A stretch of DNA of 5,235 nucleotides from Lachnospiraceae bacterium (GTDB lineage Bacteria; Bacillota_A; Clostridia; Lachnospirales; Lachnospiraceae), in contig JAGBQU010000128.1 of assembly GCA_017632755.1 (NCBI GenBank), positions 1 through 5,235 on the forward strand. Direction: 5' to 3'. The translations under genes and the position numbers were made by a program. The notes beneath the pieces are model-generated. The model ran no database searches and had not been told where the DNA came from. It saw only the letters and a program-made list of their open reading frames with translations. Below, in pieces: positions 1 to 5,235 of the stretch. The first letter of the stretch is position 1; each line of letters opens with the position of its first letter.

Positions 1-222
1 AGGCTGGAGAATGTGATGGAGACTGTCACGGCAGCCCGTTATGAAGTGATCGGGGATATACGCCGGCAGCTGCTAAATGCAGGAGCCTTAAATGCAGTCA
101 TGAGCGGCAGCGGTCCCACGGTATTCGGCATATTTGATACGAGGCAAAAGGCAGAACTCGCAAAGGAGGCTGTCGTCACAAACCAACTTGCCGGGCAGGT
201 GTTTGTGGCACATTTTTGTTAA
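1..222 (+). CDS. ispE: 4-diphosphocytidyl-2-C-methyl-D-erythritol kinase, C-terminal part
   Basis: This is the last 73 codons of IspE, open at the left window edge and ending in TAA. IspE is the cytoplasmic ATP-dependent kinase of the non-mevalonate (MEP) isoprenoid pathway; it phosphorylates the 2-hydroxyl of CDP-methylerythritol. The GHMP-kinase motif 3 is clearly visible as NAVMSGSGPTVFGIF (around bases 91-135), the glycine-rich loop in the C-terminal domain. The preceding segment, ENVMETVTAARYEVIGDIRR, fits the helix region usual for this part of IspE. The N-terminal ATP-binding motifs lie outside the window and cannot be checked. The FCD regulator gene starts 32 bases downstream with no terminator between them, so the two are probably co-transcribed. 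Another GHMP kinase is possible in principle, but the residues around the loop match IspE best. Confidence 0.9.
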   Translation, partial: RLENVMETVTAARYEVIGDIRRQLLNAGALNAVMSGSGPTVFGIFDTRQKAELAKEAVVTNQLAGQVFVAHFC

Positions 223-254
223 GGAAATGAGAGAAGGATAAAGGGGGCCGGCAA

Positions 255-929
255 ATGATGAAGGACATGCTGCAGGAAAACATGGATGAATATCTGCCGC
301 TTTGGGATGTTGTATTTAAGACCTTACGGCAGGGAATACTGACCGGCGAACTGGAACCGGGCGAGAGACTGATGGAGATCCATCTTGCCAAGCGTCTGGG
401 CGTGAGCAGGACACCGATCCGGGAGGCGATCCGCAAACTCGAACTGGAAGGACTTGTCACTATGGTGCCCAGAAAGGGAGCCAGAGTTGCGCAGATCACA
501 CAAAAAGGTTTGAAGGATGTACTGGAGGTGCGCAGAGCACTCGATGCCTTGTCGGTACAGCTCGCCTGTGAGAGGATTACGGAAGAGGAGCTCGCAAGGC
601 TGAAACAGGCGGCCGCAGAGTTTGAGAGTGCCACACAGACAAAGGATGTGACAAAGATCGCACATGCGGATGTGTTGTTTCACGATTGCATCGTCAAGGC
701 AACCGGCAATGAGCGTCTTGCCCAGCTCGTGAGCAATCTGTCGGAGAAGCTCTACCGCTACCGGTTGGAGTATGTCAAGGATCCCGATTCTCTCGCGAAG
801 CTGATCCGGGAGCATGAGATGATCCTGGAGGGTCTGACTAAGAGAGACCGGGAAAAGGCAGTGGAGGCGGCAACACTCCATATCAATAATCAGGAAAAAG
901 CCATCATGAGGCTGCACAATTTTGAATAA
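255..929 (+). CDS. GntR-family transcriptional regulator, FadR subfamily with FCD domain
   Basis: A 224-residue DNA-binding regulator of normal length for the FadR/FCD group. Residues about 12-78 form the GntR winged helix-turn-helix: a GILTGELEPGERL segment, then LAKRLGVSRTPIREAIRKLE as the recognition helix region, then the wing (VPRKGARV). Residues about 85-220 form the all-helical FCD ligand-binding domain. Its usual metal-binding set appears intact: D139 and H143 (ADVLFHD), H187 (REHEMIL) and H209 (ATLHINN). Such proteins commonly bind a metal plus a carboxylate effector; which one cannot be read from sequence. The start at 255 is supported by AAGGGGG at 241-247, seven bases upstream; a second in-frame ATG follows at once. 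It sits between ispE and a small membrane-protein gene, with no catabolic gene nearby, so its target is unclear. Confidence 0.92.
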   Translation: MMKDMLQENMDEYLPLWDVVFKTLRQGILTGELEPGERLMEIHLAKRLGVSRTPIREAIRKLELEGLVTMVPRKGARVAQITQKGLKDVLEVRRALDALSVQLACERITEEELARLKQAAAEFESATQTKDVTKIAHADVLFHDCIVKATGNERLAQLVSNLSEKLYRYRLEYVKDPDSLAKLIREHEMILEGLTKRDREKAVEAATLHINNQEKAIMRLHNFE

Positions 930-994
930 ATACGGAAAACAGGGCAATACTCCCGGATAGAATATGTGCGGACGGCATATGAGCCGGCCGGGCA

Positions 995-1000
995 GCAGGG
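995..1000 (+). promoter_or_regulatory. Ribosome binding site choosing the start of the small membrane protein
   Basis: GCAGGG ends nine bases before the ATG at 1010 but directly abuts the ATG at 1001, so it favours the later start. The match to the anti-Shine-Dalgarno sequence is moderate. Confidence 0.5.
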
Positions 1001-1009
1001 ATGTTTGCT

Positions 1010-1258
1010 ATGAATAAAGTATTAAAGGATTGTATAGAATGTATCAGCTATGGCTGTGTCGGACTTTTCTCGGCGTTTTTGTTTGTATTCGGAGTGATGT
1101 TTCCCAAGTATATGTTTGTGGAGGAGAGCTTCGGAAACAGGCAGGAAGGATGCAGGACAGGTGAGATCATGAGTCTTAAGGAACTTCGCGAAAAGGACAT
1201 CAGGGTGACATGCCTTAGCTATGAGTGTCTGAAGGAGATTATGAATGGACGGTATTAG
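1010..1258 (+). CDS. Small cysteine-rich single-helix membrane protein, unknown function
   Basis: I do not recognise this 82-residue protein. Residues about 14-31 (YGCVGLFSAFLFVFGVMF) form one likely membrane helix, followed by a charged tail. There are six cysteines: C8 and C11 (a CxxC pair) and C16 at the start of the helix, C48 in the tail, and C68 and C73 near the end. An upstream in-frame ATG at 1001 would add three residues, but GCAGGG at 995-1000 is well spaced only for the ATG at 1010. The 3' end overlaps murI by 14 bases, and the murI ribosome binding site lies inside this reading frame, which suggests translational coupling. The tight junction and lack of any internal stop argue for a real gene, but an unannotated decayed remnant cannot be excluded without homologues. 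Confidence 0.6.
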   Translation: MNKVLKDCIECISYGCVGLFSAFLFVFGVMFPKYMFVEESFGNRQEGCRTGEIMSLKELREKDIRVTCLSYECLKEIMNGRY

Positions 1259-2078
1259 AAAGGACGCACCTATCGGTGTGTTTGACTCGGGAATCGGAGG
1301 ACTTACGGTGGTCCGGGAGATCATGCGTCAGCTTCCGGACGAGAGGATCGTATATTTTGGTGACACGGCCCGTGTTCCGTATGGAAACAAGTCAAAGGAG
1401 ACGGTCACCCGATATTCCAGGCAGATCATTCGCTTTTTGCAGACCAAGGACGTAAAGACGATCGTCGTGGCGTGCAACACGGCAAGTGCCTATGCGCTTG
1501 ACGAGATGGAGAAAGAGATCAGTCTTCCGATGATCGGGGTGGTAAAACCGGGAGCAAAGGTTGCCGCGCAGGCGACAAAAAATGCAAAGATCGGCGTGAT
1601 CGCCACACAGGCGACGATCGGCAGCAACAGTTATTCCGACTACATAAAAGAGATCAATCCGCATGCAACGGTTCTCGGCAAGGCCTGCCCGTTGTTTGTA
1701 CCGTTGGTGGAAGAAGGACTTTTGGAGGACCCCGTCACGGATGAGATCGCTATGCGGTATCTCTCGGAGCTGGTTGACGTGGGGATCGATACGCTTATTT
1801 TAGGTTGTACGCATTATCCCCTGATACGAAAGACGATCGGACGGATCATGGGTGATGGCGTAACCCTGGTCAATCCCGCCTATGAAACGGCCAGAGAATT
1901 GAAAGAGCAGCTGGCTGAGTTAGACCTTTTAAACGATCAGAAGATCGATCTCGGAACCAACAAATATCAGTTCTTTGTCAGCGATGGGGCGGATAAATTC
2001 AAGAATTTTGCAAATTCTATTATCAGATACGGTATCTTATCCGCAAAGACGATCAATATCGAGGAGTACAATGACTAA
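1245..2078 (+). CDS. murI: Glutamate racemase
   Basis: A full-length 277-residue cytoplasmic glutamate racemase, which interconverts L- and D-glutamate and supplies D-glutamate for the second residue of the peptidoglycan stem peptide. The family signatures are all present: PIGVFDSGIGGLTVVREI at residues 9-26 with D14 and S15, YFGDTARVPYGNKS at 37-50, VACNTASA at 75-82 with catalytic C77, and LILGCTHYPL at 184-193 with the second catalytic cysteine C188 and H190. NPAYETA at 210-216 matches the substrate-binding region near the C-terminus. No key residue is missing. The ATG at 1245 is chosen because AAGGAG at 1232-1237 is seven bases upstream and the DSG motif then lies at the normal distance from the N-terminus. 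The gene overlaps both neighbours, upstream by 14 bases and downstream by 8, indicating one transcript. Confidence 0.97.
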   Translation: MDGIRKDAPIGVFDSGIGGLTVVREIMRQLPDERIVYFGDTARVPYGNKSKETVTRYSRQIIRFLQTKDVKTIVVACNTASAYALDEMEKEISLPMIGVVKPGAKVAAQATKNAKIGVIATQATIGSNSYSDYIKEINPHATVLGKACPLFVPLVEEGLLEDPVTDEIAMRYLSELVDVGIDTLILGCTHYPLIRKTIGRIMGDGVTLVNPAYETARELKEQLAELDLLNDQKIDLGTNKYQFFVSDGADKFKNFANSIIRYGILSAKTINIEEYND

Positions 2079-2496
2079 ACATGTGAAAGTGACCATACAC
2101 TCGGTGCAGACGCAGAGTGGGGAAAAGCATGAGATGCATGCCCTGCACAAGGGGCAGTATTTTTTCCGCGGCGGATATCATTACGTGTTGTATGAAGAAA
2201 ATGAGGAAGGCACTTCAAATGTCATCCGCAACCGGCTCAAGTTTTCAAAACAAATGCTGGAAGTGAGTAAAAAGGGAACGTATGCGAGCCAGATGCGGTT
2301 TGAGAGTGGGAAGAGTCATCAAACGCTCTATCACACACCCTTCGGGAAGATCCCGCTTGGCATGACGACCCGTGACTATTCGCTCAGCGAGGATCAGTCG
2401 GATGTGCTCTGTGTGAATCTATGCTATGACATGAGTGCGGATCAGGGACATCTGGCAAGTTGTCGGATGGAGATCCGGATCGATGGGGATACATGA
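2071..2496 (+). CDS. DUF1934 (YwiB-like) beta-barrel protein
   Basis: A 141-residue protein matching the DUF1934 family, whose Bacillus subtilis member YwiB is about the same size. The family is thought to be a calycin-like beta-barrel of unknown role. Features seen are an N-terminal strand with VKVTIHSVQTQSGE, a central YHYVLYEENEEGTSNVIRNR segment, the conserved HTPFGKIPLGMTTRDY block around residues 90-105, and a C-terminal strand pair ending in CRMEIRIDG. The frame is open further upstream to an ATG at 1975, but that extension lies wholly inside murI and lacks family character. The start at 2071 has GAGGAG at 2061-2066 and overlaps the murI end by 8 bases. The overlap implies translational coupling with murI; linkage of this family with murI or argS is known in Firmicutes. 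It is the last gene before a terminator. Confidence 0.85.
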   Translation: MTKHVKVTIHSVQTQSGEKHEMHALHKGQYFFRGGYHYVLYEENEEGTSNVIRNRLKFSKQMLEVSKKGTYASQMRFESGKSHQTLYHTPFGKIPLGMTTRDYSLSEDQSDVLCVNLCYDMSADQGHLASCRMEIRIDGDT

Positions 2497-2509
2497 GATG
2501 CAAATAAAA

Positions 2510-2535
2510 AACCGGGCAGGAAATCCTGTCCGGTT
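2510..2535. terminator. Rho-independent terminator between convergent genes
   Basis: An 11-base-pair stem, AACCGGGCAGG (2510-2520) with CCTGTCCGGTT (2525-2535), has one G-T wobble and an AAAT loop. Read on the minus strand, the hairpin is followed by a T-rich run (complement of the A-rich stretch 2502-2511), so it is a classic intrinsic terminator for the minus-strand membrane-protein gene. On the plus strand the trailing sequence is only weakly T-rich, but the strong stem 14 bases after the DUF1934 stop probably also ends the murI operon. Confidence 0.85.
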
Positions 2536-2542
2536 GATCTGT

Positions 2543-3013
2543 TTATAAAGGCTTGGCACCGGTCTTCTCTTTGAGCTTATCCATGGTGCGTTTGAAAAAT
2601 CCTTTCTTTTCGGGCTCTACGGTCTTGGCACCGCGGTATCCCTTGATGTCGGTTATATAGATGCCGCTGACGGATGCTTTGACTTCCTTCTTAAGAGGAA
2701 TCTTGTCAAAGATCTTGGAATCGCAGACAAGCGACATGATCTGTGGACCGATCTTTGCTTTTACGATCGGAAGCTTGGATCCTCTCATAAGCTTCGGCGT
2801 CTGATCTATGACAATCTGCGGAAGCCCGGAATCCTTCAATTTCATCATCTTTTTATCAATAATGAGCATGGAAACGGTCTGCTTATTGGCATTGATCTGT
2901 TCCTGTTGCTCCTTTTGGCGCTTTTCCGCTTTCTTTCCCCAAAAATATAGAACGGTGATACCAATGGCCAAAACCGCCAAAACGATCAGTGATACGATAA
3001 CCGGTGTACTCAT
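2543..3013 (-). CDS. Single-pass membrane protein of unknown function
   Basis: A 156-residue protein with one N-terminal membrane helix (residues about 5-25, rich in V, I, L and A). A highly charged stretch, GKKAEKRQKEQQEQ, follows, so by the positive-inside rule the rest should be cytoplasmic. Residues about 44-128 look like a compact alpha/beta region (QTVSMLIIDKKMMKLKDSGL, then KLPIVKAKIGPQIMSL and KKEVKASVSGIYITDIKG). The C-terminal 20 residues are lysine-rich and probably helical. It resembles a conserved hypothetical protein I associate with Lachnospiraceae genomes, but I cannot name a family. The frame extends upstream to an ATG at 3055, but the start ending at 3013 has a perfect AGGAGG (complement of 3020-3025) six bases away. 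The gene is alone in its transcript, with its own promoter and a shared terminator. Confidence 0.82.
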   Translation of the reverse strand: MSTPVIVSLIVLAVLAIGITVLYFWGKKAEKRQKEQQEQINANKQTVSMLIIDKKMMKLKDSGLPQIVIDQTPKLMRGSKLPIVKAKIGPQIMSLVCDSKIFDKIPLKKEVKASVSGIYITDIKGYRGAKTVEPEKKGFFKRTMDKLKEKTGAKPL

Positions 3014-3019
3014 CTCTTT

Positions 3020-3025
3020 CCTCCT
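3020..3025 (-). promoter_or_regulatory. Consensus ribosome binding site fixing the membrane-protein start
   Basis: The minus strand reads AGGAGG here, six bases before the ATG at 3013-3011. It settles the start against the upstream in-frame ATG at 3055, which would lie ahead of the predicted transcript start. Confidence 0.85.
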
Positions 3026-3045
3026 GAAATATGATTTCGCAAGAT

Positions 3046-3074
3046 ATTGTAACAAACTTTACCGGATTGTGCAA
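3046..3074 (-). promoter_or_regulatory. Predicted sigma-A promoter for the minus-strand membrane protein
   Basis: On the minus strand, TTGCAC (complement of 3069-3074) and TACAAT (complement of 3046-3051) are separated by exactly 17 bases. The -10 is preceded by TG plus one base, an extended -10. Transcription would begin near base 3039, leaving a leader of about 25 bases that holds the ribosome binding site. Confidence 0.7.
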
Positions 3075-3090
3075 CTGATAAAATTTCCTC

Positions 3091-3119
3091 TTTCTACTTC
3101 TTCAAGCTTGTGTTATACT
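3091..3119 (+). promoter_or_regulatory. Predicted sigma-A promoter for the trigger-factor-like lipoprotein
   Basis: TATACT at 3114-3119 is preceded by TGT at 3111-3113, giving an extended -10 element. The hexamer 17 bases upstream, TTTCTA (3091-3096), is a poor -35, so the extended -10 is the main support. Transcription would begin near 3126, about 35 bases before the ATG at 3161. A perfect 8-base palindrome, CAAGCTTG, lies in the spacer at 3103-3110. Confidence 0.6.
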
Positions 3120-3160
3120 GTTAAAGATAGAGTTATGTAAAGCAAAAAAGGAGTTACATT

Positions 3161-4303
3161 ATGAAGAAAAATATCGTAAAGGTGCTGGCCATCACAGCGA
3201 TGGCTGTTATGTTGACTGCCTGCGGAAACAGCGAACAGGCAAAAGAGGAGCCGGCTGCGGCCGATGAATCCGCAAAGAAGGTGCAGGATTATTCGGGGAT
3301 TGATCCGTTTGAGTTTGTGACGGTCGGTGATTATTCCAATCTCACCGCGCAGGTGGAGCGCAAAACAGTCACGGACGAGGATATTCAGGCACAGATGGAA
3401 ACAGAGCTGAATTATTACATCAACAACTACAATCTCTTTACCTATGAAGAGATCACAGACCGCGATGAGGTGCAGTCGGGAGACATGGTCAATATCGACT
3501 ATGTGGGAAAGAAGGATGGAGTCGCATTTGATGGAGGCACGGCAAGCGGTTCCTATCTTGAGATCGGATCGCACAGTTTTATCGATGGATTTGAAGATGG
3601 TTTGATAGGGCACAAGAAGGGAGAAACGACGGATCTTAACCTGACTTTCCCGGAGGATTATCATTCGGAGGAACTCGCAGGACAAGCCGTTGTCTTTACC
3701 GTGACGATCAATTCCATCTGTGATGCATCCAAAAAGATCACGCCGGAGTTTGACGATGCGCTGATGCTCCGTCTCCATGATCTTGGTTTTTCTCACGACA
3801 ACCTCGTGGATTACAAAGCGGATGTCAAAAAATATCTGGAGGAAAACGCAGCCAGCGAAAACGAGACAAACGAAAGCAATGCAGTCTGGGAGGCAGTCTA
3901 TGCCACCTGTGAGGTCAAGGAACCGCCCACAGAGATCCTTGAGCGTGTAAGGAATCGCGTGTACCACACCGCACAGAACTATGCGGATCAGTCTGGTGTG
4001 GATCTGGATACTTTTATCGAAAAGAACCTGCAGATGACAAGGGAAGAATTCGACGAGATGGCACAGACATCCTCGCTGGATTCCGCAAAGGAGCTGCTTG
4101 CGACCTATGCCATTGCAAAGAAAGAGAACATCGCCATCTCCCAAAAACAGCTGGATGATCTTAAGGCAGAGGAAGCTGCTGCGGCCGGTCAGGACGTGGA
4201 GAGCTACTTTGAGGGAGTGGATGATCAGGATTATTACGATTATGCGCTTGCCAGAAAATTGGACGAGTATCTGAAAACGATAGTAAAGGTTACCGTAAAC
4301 TAA
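3161..4303 (+). CDS. Trigger-factor-like lipoprotein with FKBP-type PPIase domain
   Basis: A 380-residue exported foldase candidate. Residues 1-20 are a lipoprotein signal peptide (MKKN, hydrophobic core, lipobox LTAC), so C21 should be lipidated and anchored to the outer face of the membrane. Residues about 26-45 are a charged linker. Residues 47-100 resemble the stretch leading into the PPIase of trigger factor. The FKBP-type PPIase spans about 104-186, with VQSGDMVNIDYVGKKDG, FDGG (124-127), LEIGSHSFIDGFEDGLIG (133-150) and LTFPEDY. Residues about 190-376 fit the helical trigger-factor C-terminal chaperone region, starting with PEFDDALMLRL. The ribosome-binding N-domain with its GFRxGKxP signature is absent, so this is not the cytoplasmic trigger factor Tig. 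The start has AAGGAG at 3148-3153, seven bases upstream. Its likely role is folding or isomerising exported proteins, an inference from domains and lipidation. Confidence 0.9.
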   Translation: MKKNIVKVLAITAMAVMLTACGNSEQAKEEPAAADESAKKVQDYSGIDPFEFVTVGDYSNLTAQVERKTVTDEDIQAQMETELNYYINNYNLFTYEEITDRDEVQSGDMVNIDYVGKKDGVAFDGGTASGSYLEIGSHSFIDGFEDGLIGHKKGETTDLNLTFPEDYHSEELAGQAVVFTVTINSICDASKKITPEFDDALMLRLHDLGFSHDNLVDYKADVKKYLEENAASENETNESNAVWEAVYATCEVKEPPTEILERVRNRVYHTAQNYADQSGVDLDTFIEKNLQMTREEFDEMAQTSSLDSAKELLATYAIAKKENIAISQKQLDDLKAEEAAAAGQDVESYFEGVDDQDYYDYALARKLDEYLKTIVKVTVN

Positions 4304-4347
4304 GTGCCGCCGTGTGAGTGTGGCCGGGAGAATACCGAGGAGATCGT

Positions 4348-5235
4348 ATGTACAAAGGAAGGTTAGCCCTTGCGCTTGCGGGAATATGTGTACTTACGCT
4401 TGTGACGGAGTCACATGCGACGACTGTCGCAGAGATGAGCCGTCAGAAAAGCCAGACGGAAAGCAACCTGCAGAGCGTTAATAGTGAGATCAGCCAGATC
4501 GAGGCCAGACAGGAACAGCTCAAGATCGAGGTAGGGGCGATGGATACGCAGCTGGTGGAAGTACTTGCCAGCATCAGCATCTGTAAAGATGAGATCATCG
4601 CCAAAGAGGAGGAGGTCTCCCGGGCGAAGGTGGATCTTGAGAAGGCACAAAAAAAGGAGCAGGAGCAGTACGATGCCATGAAGCAGAGGATACGCTTCAT
4701 GTATGAGAAGGGCGACAATGCGTATCTGCAGCTGTTCTTTGAGGCCAAGAGCCTTGCCGATATGATCAACAAGGCGGATTATGTCGAGAAACTTTACACA
4801 TATGACCGTGATCTGCTGCAGACATATACGAATGTAAAGAATGAGACGAAGGAAAAACAACAGCTGCTCGAGGAGGAGGAGGCAGAACTTCTTGCTGCCA
4901 ACTATGAGCTGGAGCAGGAACAGGCGTCTCTTGAGCAGATGATAAATGAAAAGAAGGCGACCATTGAGAATTTTGATGCCCAGCTTGTGCGTGCGCGTGT
5001 GGAGGCACAGAAATATAAGAGGGAACTGACCAAGCAGACGCAGCAGCTTCGGACGCTTGAGGAGAAGGAGCGGCAGAAGGCGGCGGAAAAAGAGAGCGAA
5101 AAGAAACCGGCTAAGAGCGAGGATGCGCAGCAAGGCGACAACGGCGAGACTTCAAACGGCAATGGGACATCCCAAAACGGCCCCGCGCAGGGGGAGGGAG
5201 CGCAAAACGGAGAAGTGCAGCCGGACGGTGAAAAC
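4348..5235 (+). CDS. Exported PcsB/CwlO-like coiled-coil protein, 3' end outside window
   Basis: An open reading frame of 296 codons running off the right edge with no stop. Residues 1-24 are a signal peptide with a probable cleavage after SHA (A24). Residues about 27-250 are almost wholly coiled coil (long E/K/Q heptads). They are interrupted at 111-157 by the hallmark of PcsB/CwlO-type hydrolase N-domains: MKQRIRFMYEKGDNAYLQLF, then EAKSLADMINKADYV and a YDRDLL stretch. In known members this coiled coil is controlled by FtsEX and holds a C-terminal peptidase inactive. Residues 261-296 form a G/N/Q/E-rich linker where the window ends; a catalytic domain (NlpC/P60, CHAP or M23) would be expected next but is not seen. 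The start has GAGGAG at 4337-4342, five bases upstream. It follows the lipoprotein gene by 44 bases with no terminator, so co-transcription is likely. Confidence 0.85.
   Translation, partial: MYKGRLALALAGICVLTLVTESHATTVAEMSRQKSQTESNLQSVNSEISQIEARQEQLKIEVGAMDTQLVEVLASISICKDEIIAKEEEVSRAKVDLEKAQKKEQEQYDAMKQRIRFMYEKGDNAYLQLFFEAKSLADMINKADYVEKLYTYDRDLLQTYTNVKNETKEKQQLLEEEEAELLAANYELEQEQASLEQMINEKKATIENFDAQLVRARVEAQKYKRELTKQTQQLRTLEEKERQKAAEKESEKKPAKSEDAQQGDNGETSNGNGTSQNGPAQGEGAQNGEVQPDGEN
5128..5235 (+). other. Low-complexity G/N/Q/E linker in the coiled-coil protein
   Basis: These 36 codons encode 9 Gly, 6 Asn, 6 Gln and 4 Glu with no Lys or Arg, a sharp change from the lysine-rich coiled coil before it. 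A QNG triplet recurs ten residues apart, encoded by CAAAACGG at 5173-5180 and 5203-5210. It is probably a flexible tether between the coiled coil and a domain beyond the window. Confidence 0.75.

Noticed and set aside
324..947. A 207-codon minus-strand open frame opposite the GntR regulator
   Set aside because: It lies antisense to an intact regulator with all its FCD metal ligands and has no recognisable domain or start signal.
976..996. GC-rich self-complementary CCGGCCGG between the regulator and the small protein as a possible terminator
   Set aside because: It has no loop and no following T tract, so it is only a short palindrome.
1975..2070. N-terminal extension of the DUF1934 protein from an ATG at 1975
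   Set aside because: The extension lies entirely within murI, has no family similarity, and the ATG at 2071 has a ribosome binding site and gives the normal family length.
3014..3055. Longer N-terminus of the minus-strand membrane protein
   Set aside because: The perfect AGGAGG directs the start at 3013, and the predicted promoter -10 would overlap the longer version.
3047..3055. TTGTAACAA as an operator for the nearby GntR-family regulator
   Set aside because: Four-base half-sites are common by chance, and nothing in the window ties this site to that regulator.
3113..4144. A 343-codon minus-strand open frame opposite the trigger-factor-like gene
   Set aside because: It is antisense to a gene with clear domains and a good start, has no ribosome binding site I can see, and its cysteine- and histidine-rich translation looks like a frame shadow.
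4304..4347. Possible terminator between the lipoprotein and the coiled-coil gene
   Set aside because: The GCCGCC and GGCCGG segments pair poorly and no T run follows.
4411..5133. A 240-codon leucine-rich minus-strand open frame that resembles a membrane protein
   Set aside because: Its leucine-rich character arises from antisense reading of the GAG/AAG/CAG-rich coiled-coil gene, which has a signal peptide and a recognised motif on the plus strand.

Overview
The window looks like a chromosomal, housekeeping-type region of a Gram-positive Firmicute, most likely a Clostridia member of the Lachnospiraceae type. The reasons are strong AGGAG-type ribosome binding sites, roughly balanced base composition, the ispE / FCD regulator / murI / DUF1934 gene set, a lipoprotein version of trigger factor, and a PcsB/CwlO-type exported coiled-coil protein. 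The family assignment rests on recognised protein style and gene content, not on a search. No rRNA, tRNA, CRISPR array, insertion sequence or prophage gene is visible.

Left part (1-2496, plus strand): the 3' end of ispE (isoprenoid precursor synthesis), a GntR/FCD transcription factor, a small cysteine-rich one-helix membrane protein of unknown function, murI (glutamate racemase) and a DUF1934 (YwiB-like) protein. The genes are tightly packed: the small protein overlaps murI by 14 bases and murI overlaps the DUF1934 gene by 8. Only short gaps separate the others, so the block reads as one operon. IspE feeds undecaprenyl phosphate synthesis and MurI supplies D-glutamate, so both serve peptidoglycan building.

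Middle (2497-3160): a strong hairpin separates the plus-strand block from a convergent minus-strand gene for a single-pass membrane protein of unknown function. That gene diverges from the next plus-strand gene, and the intergenic region between them carries a credible promoter in each direction.

Right part (3161-5235, plus strand): a lipoprotein with a trigger-factor-like FKBP-type PPIase and C-terminal chaperone region but no ribosome-binding domain. It is followed after 44 bases by an exported PcsB/CwlO-like coiled-coil protein, cut by the window end in a G/N/Q-rich linker where a catalytic domain would normally follow. The pair suggests a cell-surface folding factor beside a cell-wall hydrolase or hydrolase regulator. 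I see no convincing novel defence or mobile system here. The most interesting points are the extracytoplasmic trigger-factor relative and its neighbour, the six-cysteine small protein overlapping murI, and the uncharacterised membrane protein between the two blocks.
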